Origin: Mycobacterium asiaticum
GTDB taxonomy: Bacteria; Actinomycetota; Actinomycetes; Mycobacteriales; Mycobacteriaceae
Length of the DNA: 64,000 bases
Reading direction: 5' to 3'
NCBI RefSeq assembly: GCF_001673365.1
Contig: NZ_LZLS01000197.1
Coordinates: 1-64,000, forward strand
Under the pieces are notes generated by a model, which was given only the letters and a program-made list of their open reading frames with translations, had not been told where the DNA came from and ran no database searches. Shown here piece after piece: positions 36,176 to 44,707 of this stretch (position 1 is the stretch's first letter; each line of letters starts with the position of its first letter). The translations under genes were made by a program, and so were the position numbers.

Positions 36176-37816
36176 GTGCCTATTTCCGCTGGCCCGTCGG
36201 GGGGTCACCCCCCGCGCTCCGCGTCGCTGGACGGCTTCGTTGCATTCGATCCGCAACGAGCGGCGGCATATCGGGCCGCCGGCTACTGGTCCGGCCGCCC
36301 GCTCGATTCGGTGTTACGGCGCGCCGCGACGATGTGGCCAGATCGCCTCGCGGTAGCCGATGCCACCAGCAGCCTGCGCTACGCCGACCTGGATGCGGCG
36401 GCGGACCGCGCCGCCGCTGGGTTCGCCGCGCTGGCAATCGCCCCCGGTGACCGCGTGTTGTTGCAACTACCCAACTCGTGCCGGTTCGCCGTCGCGTTTT
36501 TCGGGCTGTTGCGGGCCGGCGCGATTCCGGTGATGTGCCTGCCCGGCCATCGGCTGGCCGAATTGAGCCACTTCGCACAGGTCAGCGGTGCGGTCGGACT
36601 GGTTGTCGCCGACAGCGCGGGAGGTTTCGACTACCGCGCGATGGCGGAGCGGCTCGTCGCGGCCCATCCCCAGTTGCGCCATGTCGTCGTCGACGGAGAC
36701 CCGGGACCGTTCCGATCCTGGGCGTCACTACCCAGCGGCGACGTCCCGACCGTGCCGGTCGACACGTCCTCCCCCGCACTGCTGCTGGTGTCCGGCGGCA
36801 CCACCGGCCTACCGAAGCTGATTGCGCGCACTCACGACGACTACGTCTATAACGCCGTAGCCAGTGCGCAGCTCTGCGGACTCGACGAGACCGACACCTA
36901 CCTGGTCGCGCTGCCCGCGGCGCACAACTTCCCGTTGGCATGCCCGGGGATTCTGGGCGCGCTGAACGTCGGTGCCACGGTCGTGTTCGCCAACGATCCG
37001 AGCCCTGAGTCGGCGTTCGCGACGATCGAGCGCCACGGCGTCACGGTCACCGCGCTGGTGCCGGCGCTGGCCAAACTGTGGGCCCAGGCCTGCGATTGGG
37101 AGCCGGTCACACCGAAGTCGCTGCGGCTGTTGCAAGTTGGCGGAGCCAAGCTGGAACCCGAGGATGCTCGCCAGGTGCGTGACGCGTTGACCCCGGGACT
37201 GCAGCAGGTTTTCGGCATGGCCGAAGGTTTGTTGAATTTCACCCGGCTCGACGACCCTCCGGAGCGCGTCGAGAATACCCAGGGCCGCCCACTCAGCCCG
37301 GCCGACGAGGTGCGCGTCGTCGGTGCGGACGGCCAGCCGGTGGCACCCGGCGACGAAGGTGAACTCCTGGTGCGCGGTCCCTACACGATCAACGGCTATT
37401 TCCGCGCCGCAGCCGACAACGAACGCAGCTTCGACGGCGCGGGCTTCTACCGCAGCGGCGACTTGGTCCGAGTCCGCGACGACGGCTACCTGGTGGTCAC
37501 GGGCCGAGTCAAGGACGTCATCTGCCGCGGCGGGGAAACCATTGGCGCGCAAGACATCGAAGAGCATTTATTGACTCACCCGTCGATTTGGTCGGTCGCG
37601 GCGGTGCCGGTGCCCGATCCGGATCTCGGTGAAAGAATCTGCGCCGCTGCGGTTTTCGATGGCCCGTCGGCAACGCTCGCGGAGCTGAATGCGTACCTCG
37701 ATCAGCGCGGCGTAGCCACTCACGCGCGCCTTGACCAGCTGGTGGTGCTGCCGTCATTGCCCACCACGCCGATTGGCAAGGTCGACAAGAAAGCCATTGT
37801 CGCGCAGCTCACCTAG
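36176..37816 (+). CDS. mbtA: Salicyl-AMP ligase / salicylate-ArCP synthetase MbtA
   Basis: MbtA (546 aa) adenylates salicylate and loads it on the MbtB aryl carrier domain. It has the aryl-acid adenylation motifs LLLVSGGTTGLPKL, PAAHNFPLACPG (with the Asn near the aryl pocket), FGMAEGLLNFTR, RSGDLVR and PTTPIGKVDKKAI with the catalytic Lys. The GTG at 36176 was chosen because it lies after the iron box and promoter and 9 bases after GAGGAAG; the frame opens further back through the iron box, which cannot be coding in a normal promoter. A 32-bp-stem inverted repeat follows it. Confidence 0.95.
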   Translation: MPISAGPSGGHPPRSASLDGFVAFDPQRAAAYRAAGYWSGRPLDSVLRRAATMWPDRLAVADATSSLRYADLDAAADRAAAGFAALAIAPGDRVLLQLPNSCRFAVAFFGLLRAGAIPVMCLPGHRLAELSHFAQVSGAVGLVVADSAGGFDYRAMAERLVAAHPQLRHVVVDGDPGPFRSWASLPSGDVPTVPVDTSSPALLLVSGGTTGLPKLIARTHDDYVYNAVASAQLCGLDETDTYLVALPAAHNFPLACPGILGALNVGATVVFANDPSPESAFATIERHGVTVTALVPALAKLWAQACDWEPVTPKSLRLLQVGGAKLEPEDARQVRDALTPGLQQVFGMAEGLLNFTRLDDPPERVENTQGRPLSPADEVRVVGADGQPVAPGDEGELLVRGPYTINGYFRAAADNERSFDGAGFYRSGDLVRVRDDGYLVVTGRVKDVICRGGETIGAQDIEEHLLTHPSIWSVAAVPVPDPDLGERICAAAVFDGPSATLAELNAYLDQRGVATHARLDQLVVLPSLPTTPIGKVDKKAIVAQLT

Positions 37817-37852
37817 TGCGCGCCTAGTGGCGCGAGCTAGTGCGCGGCCTAG

Positions 37853-37920
37853 TTGCGCGAGCAGACGCAGAATCGCGTTGGAGCTTTTGCTCCAGCGCGA
37901 TTCTGCGTCTGCTCGCGCAA
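37853..37920. repeat. Long perfect inverted repeat downstream of mbtA
   Basis: A 25-bp perfect arm (37853-37877 with 37896-37920) continues through one G-T wobble into a 6-bp stem, TGGAGC/GCTCCA, closed by a TTTT loop. The hairpin stem is thus 32 bp with one wobble. It lies 36 bases after the mbtA stop. It could terminate mbtA transcription or be a member of a dispersed palindrome family; the arm includes GCGAGCAGACGCAGAATCGC. Upstream, 37812-37860 holds several imperfect copies of CTAGTGCGCG. Confidence 0.9.
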
Positions 37921-37950
37921 CCTCGGGACAGCTCGCGCAACCTCGGGACA
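37911..37950. repeat. Tandem 20-bp duplication
   Basis: The 20-mer GCTCGCGCAACCTCGGGACA occurs twice in a row (37911-37930 and 37931-37950), followed by GCA, a possible third-copy remnant. The first ten bases overlap the right arm of the inverted repeat, so the duplication extended from its edge. Confidence 0.95.
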
Positions 37951-38018
37951 GCACTTGTGAACTTGCAATAGGAGACGGTAATGTTCACTAAATTCGGGCG
38001 GCTGAGCGGAAGACTGCG

Positions 38019-38447
38019 ATGAGGGATGTGGGTTTATTCGGTTTGTTGACGATGGTGTCGCTGGCGCTGCTGCTGGTGTCGGCGTCGGTGGCCTTTGTCT
38101 ACGTCCGACGGTTGAGCAACCGGACACCAACGCCGATCAGCACAGAGATCGGCAGCGCGAAAATGGTGCTGGACAAACTGCGCAAACAGAAACCGATGTC
38201 TGACGACGAACTGGGTTATGCGAGGCAGGTCGTTGCCGACCGCGGGTCCTTGCTGGCCCTGTCGATCCCGGTCACTCTGTTCATGCTCGGCTCCTTCTAC
38301 GTCTTCGGCAGTCTCGAACACCTGCACGGGGCACCGCCTTCCGAGCGGACTTTCCTCGGTCTGATTCCGATGCTGACCTCCACCAGCCTCGCCCTGCGGA
38401 TGCTCAGCAGTGCACGGCTGAAAAGACGTCTGCGAGCCCGCGCGTGA
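38019..38447 (+). CDS. Small membrane protein preceding mmpS/mmpL
   Basis: This 142-aa protein has no family I recognise. It has three likely membrane segments: about 5-28 (LFGLLTMVSLALLLVSASVA), about 82-100 (LALSIPVTLFMLGSFYVF) and a weaker one about 112-130 (FLGLIPMLTSTSLALRML). Between the first two is a charged cytosolic or periplasmic stretch rich in Lys and Asp. The mmpS start overlaps its stop (GTGA), so it is the first gene of a three-gene operon. I infer a role in the MmpS/MmpL complex, without direct evidence. Confidence 0.75.
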   Translation: MRDVGLFGLLTMVSLALLLVSASVAFVYVRRLSNRTPTPISTEIGSAKMVLDKLRKQKPMSDDELGYARQVVADRGSLLALSIPVTLFMLGSFYVFGSLEHLHGAPPSERTFLGLIPMLTSTSLALRMLSSARLKRRLRARA

Positions 38448-38887
38448 GAACGCGTGCAACGAGCAGGACGGTCCTGGCGCGAGCCTGGATGCCATTGGTC
38501 GCGGTCGTGGTGATCGGTGTAGGCGCGCTGGGCATGTGGAAGGTGCACCAGATGTCCGAGCCGGCGCCGGTCATCACGGTCAACGGCCCGCAGGCACCCG
38601 AGCAGTTCACACCCAAACGACTCACCTATGAGTTGTTCGGCTCCGTTGGCGACGGAGGAAAGCTGGTGTATGTGGACGTCGACGGGCATCCGCATCAGTT
38701 CGACTTCGCGACGTTGCCGTGGTCGCACACCGAGACCACCACCCTCACCGTGATCTCGGGCAGCGTCTCGGCACACAGTCGTGGCGGCCGCCTCGGTTGC
38801 CGGATTCTGGTCAACGGCGTTGTGCGCGACGAGCAGTCGAGCACCCACGAGGATGCCGACGTCATGTGCCGGGTGAAGTCGGCATGA
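38444..38887 (+). CDS. mmpS: MmpS family membrane protein, siderophore export accessory
   Basis: This 147-aa MmpS protein has one N-terminal membrane anchor (about 15-34) and a periplasmic beta-sandwich domain (YELFGSVGDGGKLVYVDVDG, then LPWSHTETTTLTVISGSVS, with paired Cys in GCRILVNG and DVMCRV). In M. tuberculosis MmpS4/MmpS5 assist MmpL4/MmpL5 in exporting mycobactin and carboxymycobactin. It overlaps both neighbours by four bases, so a 1:1 complex with the downstream MmpL is likely. Confidence 0.92.
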   Translation: MRTRATSRTVLARAWMPLVAVVVIGVGALGMWKVHQMSEPAPVITVNGPQAPEQFTPKRLTYELFGSVGDGGKLVYVDVDGHPHQFDFATLPWSHTETTTLTVISGSVSAHSRGGRLGCRILVNGVVRDEQSSTHEDADVMCRVKSA

Positions 38888-41727
38888 CCCAGCATCGGGC
38901 GAAACGACCCCTCATCCCAAGAGCGGTACGCGCTTTGGCGATACCGATCATCGTCTTCTGGGCCCTGCTCGCCATAACGACGAACACTTTCATGCCCCAA
39001 GTGGAAAGAGTCGCAGAGGAACTCGCGGGCCCGATGGTCCCGCACTACGCGCCGTCGCAGCGCTCGATGCTGCACATCGGTGAAAAGTTCCGCGAATCGA
39101 CCTCGACCAGTCTGACCATGGTCGTATTCGAAGCCGACCGGCCACTGGGCGACCAGGACCACCACTACTACGACGACTTGATGCGCCGGCTCAAGCAAGA
39201 CACTAAACATGTGCAGTACGTGATGGATCTGTGGGGCAAACCGATCACCTCGGCCGGAGCGCAAAGTGTAGACGGCAGAGCCACTTACGTGCTGCTACGT
39301 CTGGCCGGTGACATCGGCCAGATCCAGGCGAACCAGTCGGTCGAGGCGGTACGGGACATCGTCAAGAAGGACACTCCCCCACCCGGGCTCAAGGTCTACG
39401 TCAGCGGCGCGGCGCCACTGGCCTCCGACACGCTGGGGATCGCCAACGCCAGTCTGAACAACGTCACGATCGTGACGATCTTTTTGATCATCGCGATGTT
39501 GCTGCTCGTTTACCGCTCGCTCAGCACGCTACTGGTGCCATTGGCCGGGGTGCTGATCGAGATGCTGGTCGCCAAAGGCATCGTCGCGACCCTGGGACAC
39601 CTGGGTTACATCGAACTGTCGTCATTCGCCGTAAACATCGTGATTGCGTTGACCCTCGGTGCAGGAACGGATTACGGCATTTTTCTGATGGGCCGTTATC
39701 ACGAGGCGCGGCAAGCGGGCGAAAGTCGCGAGGATGCGTATTACACCGCCTACAAGGGCGTCACGCCCATCATCATCGGGTCGGGTCTGACGATCGCGGG
39801 AGCCTGTTACTGCCTGACTCTGGCCCGACTCAACTACTTCCACACCATGGGGCCGGCAGTCGCGATCACCATGTTGTTCACCATCGCGGCAGCGCTGACG
39901 CTCGGCCCGGCGCTGTTGACCGTGGGCAGCCTGTTCGGGCTGTTCGACCCCAAACAGCAGGCGAAGGCACGTTCATATCGCCGCATCGGCGCGAGCGTGG
40001 TGCGCTGGCCGGTTCCGATCCTGGCTGCCAGTGCCGCGGTCGTCATGATCGGAGCGGTGTTCGTGCCGACCTACCAAGTGAACTATGACGACCGCGCCTA
40101 TCAGCCCACGGATGCACCCGCCAACCAGGGTTTCGCCGCGGCGGACCGGCACTTCTCCAAGAGCAAACTGTTCTCCGAAATGCTGATGGTGGAATCCGAT
40201 CACGACATGCGCAACTCCGCCGACTTCATCTCGTTGGATCGGGTGGCCAAGGCGCTCATTCGCCTGCACGGGGTCGCGATGGTGCAAAGCATCACCAGGC
40301 CGATGGGTCGAGCGTTGGAACACGCCACGCTGCCCTACCTGTTCACCACACAAGGAAGCGGGAACGGGCAGCAGCTCCCGTTCAACAGAGAGCAGAACGC
40401 CAATACCGATCAGCAGGCAAGGATTCAGGCGAACACCGTCGAGTTGCTGGACCGATTGATCGGCCTGTTCCAACACATGTCCGACGAGATGCACCAAACC
40501 GTTCTCACGATGGAGGACATGCAACACGTCACCATGGAGTTGGACGAAGAACTGTCAAATCTGGACGACTTCTTCCGTCCGATCCGCAGCTATTTCTATT
40601 GGGAGCGACACTGTTTCGATATTCCGGTGTGCTGGGCATTCAGGTCCCTGTTCGACGCACTCGACGGCATCGACAAGATGGCTGCCGACATCAAGGACGC
40701 CGTCGGCTCTTTGGAAGTCATCGACAAGCTACTGCCGCAAATGATTACGCAGATGAAGATCATGCGGGACGACACCATGGCGTTGCAGGCGCTGCTGGTC
40801 AACACCTACGGTTCGGCCGATCTGCAGTCCATCCAAACCGATCAGACCTTCGACGACATGATCAACGTGGGCCTCGACTTCGACCGCTCGCGCAGCGACG
40901 ACTTCTTCTACATTCCCAGAGAGGGTTTCGAGAACGAGGACGTCAAAGTCGGTATGACACTGATGATGTCGCCCGACGGCAAGGCCGCACGATTCATCGT
41001 CACCCATGAGGGCGACGCGATGGGACCCGAAGGGGTGGAACACGTCGAGGCATTCCCCGAGGCGATCACCACGGCGTTGAAGGAGACGTCGTTGGCCGGT
41101 GCGAGGGTATATATCGGCGGCTCGGGGTCCAATGACAAGGACATCAAGCAATACGCGGCATCGGATCTGTTGATCGCGGCCATCGCGGCTTTTGTACTGA
41201 TCTTCTTGATCATGATGTTCTTAACGCGAAGTCTGGTGGCCGCCTTGGTGATTCCGGGCACCGTGGCCTTCTCGTATGCGGGCGCATTCGGGCTGTCGGT
41301 GCTGGTGTGGCAGCATCTGATCGGCCTGCACCTGCACTGGCTGGTGTTGCCGCTGACGTTCATCATCCTGGTGGCGGTGGGATCGGACTACAACCTACTG
41401 CTGATCGCCCGGGTCAAGGAGGAAATCCATGCCGGTTTGAACACCGGCCTGATCCGCGCGCTCGGAAGCACGGGTGGCGTGGTGACGTCAGCGGGTCTGG
41501 TGTTCGCGTTCACCATGCTGGCCATGCTCTCCAGCGACCTGCGAACGATCGGTCAGGTTGGTTCGACGGTATGTATCGGCCTGCTGCTCGACACGTTGAT
41601 CGTGCGTTCGTTCGTGGTGCCGTGCATCGTGCGCATCCTCGGTCCGTGGTTTTGGTGGCCGACGTTCGTGCGGGCGCGTCCCCTACGGCAGCACTCCCGG
41701 GCGGCACCGGCGGCGGCCTCCATCTGA
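38884..41727 (+). CDS. mmpL: RND transporter MmpL4/MmpL5 type, probable siderophore exporter
   Basis: This 947-aa RND transporter has about 12 membrane segments in two halves. The first half carries a large periplasmic loop and LTLGAGTDYGIFLMGRYHEAR, and the second half LVAVGSDYNLLLIARVKEE. These hold the paired Asp-Tyr proton-relay residues of MmpL proteins. A long coiled-coil-like insertion (about 520-700) with HCFDIPVCW matches the MmpL4/MmpL5 subgroup. Placement beside mbtA and mmpS supports siderophore export. The ATG overlaps the mmpS stop (ATGA). Trehalose-lipid substrates, as for MmpL3, are unlikely from context. Confidence 0.92.
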   Translation: MTQHRAKRPLIPRAVRALAIPIIVFWALLAITTNTFMPQVERVAEELAGPMVPHYAPSQRSMLHIGEKFRESTSTSLTMVVFEADRPLGDQDHHYYDDLMRRLKQDTKHVQYVMDLWGKPITSAGAQSVDGRATYVLLRLAGDIGQIQANQSVEAVRDIVKKDTPPPGLKVYVSGAAPLASDTLGIANASLNNVTIVTIFLIIAMLLLVYRSLSTLLVPLAGVLIEMLVAKGIVATLGHLGYIELSSFAVNIVIALTLGAGTDYGIFLMGRYHEARQAGESREDAYYTAYKGVTPIIIGSGLTIAGACYCLTLARLNYFHTMGPAVAITMLFTIAAALTLGPALLTVGSLFGLFDPKQQAKARSYRRIGASVVRWPVPILAASAAVVMIGAVFVPTYQVNYDDRAYQPTDAPANQGFAAADRHFSKSKLFSEMLMVESDHDMRNSADFISLDRVAKALIRLHGVAMVQSITRPMGRALEHATLPYLFTTQGSGNGQQLPFNREQNANTDQQARIQANTVELLDRLIGLFQHMSDEMHQTVLTMEDMQHVTMELDEELSNLDDFFRPIRSYFYWERHCFDIPVCWAFRSLFDALDGIDKMAADIKDAVGSLEVIDKLLPQMITQMKIMRDDTMALQALLVNTYGSADLQSIQTDQTFDDMINVGLDFDRSRSDDFFYIPREGFENEDVKVGMTLMMSPDGKAARFIVTHEGDAMGPEGVEHVEAFPEAITTALKETSLAGARVYIGGSGSNDKDIKQYAASDLLIAAIAAFVLIFLIMMFLTRSLVAALVIPGTVAFSYAGAFGLSVLVWQHLIGLHLHWLVLPLTFIILVAVGSDYNLLLIARVKEEIHAGLNTGLIRALGSTGGVVTSAGLVFAFTMLAMLSSDLRTIGQVGSTVCIGLLLDTLIVRSFVVPCIVRILGPWFWWPTFVRARPLRQHSRAAPAAASI

Positions 41728-41788
41728 TCTGGCCTGCAACCCGAGAACCGACGATAATGGCCGAATCGCTAGGGAAGGCGGTGGACCT

Positions 41789-42388
41789 GTGCAGACACCG
41801 GATGGCCGACCAAACGTCGAGATCTGTTTATGGCGTAGTGGGGTCGGTGTTGTCGATGACATCCGACGGGACGGAAATCGGGTGTGGTTCAGCTTCGGAC
41901 GGCCCGGCGAACCCCCCGAAAACCTTTGGCTGGCACCCGAATACTTCGACCAGAGACTGCGCAACGGAGATTGGGCGGGTATAAAGACGGAAGGCGAAGG
42001 GCCGCCCGAACCCGATTGGACGCACTCCGAACTGTGGCGGATGCTTCCCCCTCGGGATGAACCGGTCAAGCATTCGCTGCACATCGAACCGGCCTTTCAC
42101 TACGGCGTTGGCGAGATCATGGCCACAGTTCATCTAGGTGACGGCCAATCGTTTGCCCGAGTCAGGGAAAGGGACCGCTACCGCACACGCGGCCAATGGC
42201 ATCTTCCTACGGCCTGGCCGCGGAACACCTACAGCGCGGACCGGCAATGGTCGGACGCCGATGCCCGGCCGCTGCCCTACCAGCTGGAAACGCTGCTGGA
42301 TTTGTTGCACAGCACCTGGCGGCTGGCCTACTCGATGGTCCGGGACAAGCCGGAAATGTTCGAACCGGAAATCCGTTCAACGTCATGA
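41789..42388 (+). CDS. Hypothetical protein
   Basis: This 199-aa soluble protein has no family I recognise. It is rich in Trp (LWRSGVGVVDDIRRDGNRVWF, ENLWLAPEYFDQR, RGQWHLPTAWPRNTY) and Arg, with no signal peptide, membrane segment or catalytic motif. The GTG at 41789 follows AGGGAAGG by about 10 bases. It lies 61 bases after mmpL and ends 4 bases before the convergent pseudokinase gene. It might be cotranscribed with the export operon. Confidence 0.65.
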   Translation: MQTPDGRPNVEICLWRSGVGVVDDIRRDGNRVWFSFGRPGEPPENLWLAPEYFDQRLRNGDWAGIKTEGEGPPEPDWTHSELWRMLPPRDEPVKHSLHIEPAFHYGVGEIMATVHLGDGQSFARVRERDRYRTRGQWHLPTAWPRNTYSADRQWSDADARPLPYQLETLLDLLHSTWRLAYSMVRDKPEMFEPEIRSTS

Positions 42389-42392
42389 CCTT

Positions 42393-43412
42393 TCAGGCCC
42401 ACCCGGCAGCTGCCAAAGCTTGACGCGCCGCCAGCGCGAGGGCACCGGCGCTGTCGTAGCGTTGTTCGGGCTTCTTCGCCATCCCGCGCGCGACGACATC
42501 GTCGAAGCCAACCGGGACCCCGACTCGCTCGCTGGGCTGTGGGATTGGCTGCTGCAGGTGGCCGCCGATTACGGCACCCAGGCTGTCGACGGGATAGGGC
42601 GGGTCTCCGGTCAGGCATTCGTAGAACACACAAGTCAATGCGTAAATGTCGGCACGGAAAGTCACCATGTCGTCGGTAACGGTTTCCGGGGCCGAGTACG
42701 CGTAGTTCATCGGATGGGCAGCGCCAGGGTCGTCGAGGGTCAGCTTGCTGAGACCGGCCAGCAGAATTGCGCGATCTCGATCGGCAAGTATGTTGTCCGG
42801 ACGGATATTTCGGTGCATCCCACCCTGCGAAGACAACGCATCCAACGCCGCGGCGATCTGGCTCAGCACAGCGACCGCCGATGCGGGCGTCAGCCGGGTG
42901 TGTTGGGCGAGAAGGCGATCCAGATCGAGCGCGTCGCTCACCGGCATGACGACGTAGGGCCGTTCGTCGATTTCGCCCCAATCAAGGATGGGCACCAAGT
43001 TAGGATCGGCAGCGTGGAGTCGCGCGATGGCCAGAACGTTCCGCGACAGCCGCAGCCGAAATGAGCGATCCGCCGAATGCCGGGCAGAGATGACCTTCAG
43101 CGCGACTTTCGCACCGCTGACGGTGTGCTGCGCTTCGTACACTCGGGCGAGCCGCCCGCGACCCAGCAAGCGCAGCAGACGGTATGGCCCGAACTGCGAT
43201 CCGACTCGGCAGAAGGAGTCGCCGCCGGCGTCGAACTCTTCCTTGAGCCGGGTGAGGGCGCCGGCCATAGTTAATTCGTTTAGTTGCCAAGCACTTTCGT
43301 AGTCGACAACGCAGAAGGACGCCGTCGCATCGCGATCAGCGAACCGCACCTGCTGCAGCGAACCATCGCGGTTGCCGAGACAACCGCAGACGGCGCAGCG
43401 CGGTGTAACCAT
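42393..43412 (-). CDS. Predicted pseudokinase (serine/threonine kinase fold) with N-terminal Cys motif
   Basis: This 339-aa protein has a Hanks-type kinase fold, but key residues are missing. The glycine loop is degraded (LGRGRLARVYEA). The VALKV lysine is kept at about 106. The catalytic loop reads MHRNIRPDNIL, with Asn at 202 in place of the catalytic Asp of HRD. The magnesium DFG motif is replaced by LAGLSKL. The APE motif (APETVTDD) and the RADIYAL structural Asp remain. A short N-terminal segment with CAVCGC and CVVD could bind a metal. There is no membrane segment. I infer a catalytically dead regulator. The ATG at 43412 was chosen; the frame is open to 43784 but that overlaps the WD40 gene. 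It diverges from the WD40 gene across 54 bases. Confidence 0.82.
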   Translation of the reverse strand: MVTPRCAVCGCLGNRDGSLQQVRFADRDATASFCVVDYESAWQLNELTMAGALTRLKEEFDAGGDSFCRVGSQFGPYRLLRLLGRGRLARVYEAQHTVSGAKVALKVISARHSADRSFRLRLSRNVLAIARLHAADPNLVPILDWGEIDERPYVVMPVSDALDLDRLLAQHTRLTPASAVAVLSQIAAALDALSSQGGMHRNIRPDNILADRDRAILLAGLSKLTLDDPGAAHPMNYAYSAPETVTDDMVTFRADIYALTCVFYECLTGDPPYPVDSLGAVIGGHLQQPIPQPSERVGVPVGFDDVVARGMAKKPEQRYDSAGALALAARQALAAAGWA

Positions 43413-43466
43413 CGCGTCAACGTTACAAGTATCGAGGTACGTCGGGAAGACGCCTAAAGTGAACCT

Positions 43467-44543
43467 GTGTGGCCGGATGATGGGCAGCAAGGCGGGAGCA
43501 GGCGACTGCGCGCGGTTGTCGACTTGCACGTGCTGCCGCATCGGTGGCCGCTGGGTATGGGGGTCGACCCCAGCGGCCGTTTTCTGATCGCCGACAGCAA
43601 TCCGGCGCGACTCTGGGACAGCGCATCCGGCCGCTGCGTGCTGACCATTCCCAACTTCACTGCAGACACCGTGAATTGGGCCTTTTCCGGAACTGGCGAT
43701 GTCTTGATCACCGGTGGCCGGGACCGTTATGCGCGACTGTGGGACTGCGTTTCCGGCCGGCTGCTTCAGGTACTGCGCGGGCATTGGCGAGGGGTGCGCT
43801 GCGTCGCGCTGGGAGCCGACGGACTAACGGCCGTAACGGGTTCCGACGACGGCCGGATGCGCACTTGGGAGGCAACAACCGGACGGCGCCTACAGACGCT
43901 GCGCCCGCACGACGGACCGGTCTACTCCGTCGCGGTCGACGGCAGCGGTGCAATTGCGTTGTGCGGCAACAGGGATGCGGTGACGATGTGGGATGCTCGC
44001 ACCGGCGGTCGGCTACACAGACTCGACAAGCTGGGCGGAATCGCCTGGATCGTGCGCCTTAGCGAAGACGGGCGCAACGCGTTTGCGCTGGCCGACGAGA
44101 CCATCCGGGTCTGGGATACCGCCACCGGACACCGGATGCATGCCTTTCCGGTTCGTACCGACTGCTGGCAGGCCAGCGCGCTGACCTATCGGGGCGGCGT
44201 CGCGGTTATCGGAGGCGTCGACGGAAAGACGACGGTATGGGATGTGCACTCCGGTGAGTTGCTGCACACGCTCGTCGGGCACAGCGGAAAAGTCAGCTCG
44301 GTCGCGGTGAGCGCAGATTCTCGAATCGTGCTGACCGGCAGTGCGGACGGGACCGCGCGACTCTGGAATCTGCAATCCGGGCAACGCGTGACGCAGTTCG
44401 ACGAGCACACCGCATCGGTGGAATCGGTGGCCCTGAGCGCCGACGCTCGGATAGCTGTCACCTGCTCGCAGGACGGGACGCTGCGGGTACGGAAGCTGGA
44501 CTGGACCACCCAGCCTGGCCAGCCGGGGGAGCCTGCGCAGTAG
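43467..44543 (+). CDS. WD40 repeat protein
   Basis: This 358-aa protein is made almost entirely of seven or eight WD40-type blades (RLWDSASG, RLWDCVSG, TWEATTG, MWDARTG, VWDTATG, VWDVHSG, LWNLQSG and a final degenerate one). It would form a beta-propeller for protein binding. It has no signal peptide, membrane segment or attached kinase domain. The GTG at 43467 leaves only 54 bases to the divergent pseudokinase start, so the pair shares one promoter region and probably works together. In other bacteria WD40 blades are often fused to or paired with Ser/Thr kinases. Confidence 0.88.
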   Translation: MWPDDGQQGGSRRLRAVVDLHVLPHRWPLGMGVDPSGRFLIADSNPARLWDSASGRCVLTIPNFTADTVNWAFSGTGDVLITGGRDRYARLWDCVSGRLLQVLRGHWRGVRCVALGADGLTAVTGSDDGRMRTWEATTGRRLQTLRPHDGPVYSVAVDGSGAIALCGNRDAVTMWDARTGGRLHRLDKLGGIAWIVRLSEDGRNAFALADETIRVWDTATGHRMHAFPVRTDCWQASALTYRGGVAVIGGVDGKTTVWDVHSGELLHTLVGHSGKVSSVAVSADSRIVLTGSADGTARLWNLQSGQRVTQFDEHTASVESVALSADARIAVTCSQDGTLRVRKLDWTTQPGQPGEPAQ

Positions 44544-44611
44544 ATAACCGTCGCAGCCGCGCACAACCTTGCCATTGACTAATGTCACCATTTGGTATTG
44601 ACTCCTTTGTC

Positions 44612-44707
44612 ATGGACGACGAAGTCCCCGACCGCGGGTCGTTGCGCCACGTCAAGCGTTTCATCGTGGACTCCGTGCGGAATACGACTGCGGCGGAGGC
44701 GCTTTGA
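44612..44707 (+). CDS. 31-aa short ORF upstream of SDR gene
   Basis: This short ORF starts with an ATG at 44612 and reads MDDEVPDRGSLRHVKRFIVD and a short tail ending TTAAEAL. Its TGA overlaps the ATG of the SDR gene by one base (TGATG), a typical coupling arrangement. I know no family for it. It may be a small leader protein or a decayed 3' end of an older gene. The rest of the 160-base gap, from 44544, shows two ATTGACT repeats 23 bases apart (44574 and 44597). Confidence 0.45.
   Translation: MDDEVPDRGSLRHVKRFIVDSVRNTTAAEAL

Noticed and set aside
43413..43784. N-terminal extension of the pseudokinase
   Set aside because: It overlaps the WD40 gene on the other strand and has low-complexity, shadow-like composition.
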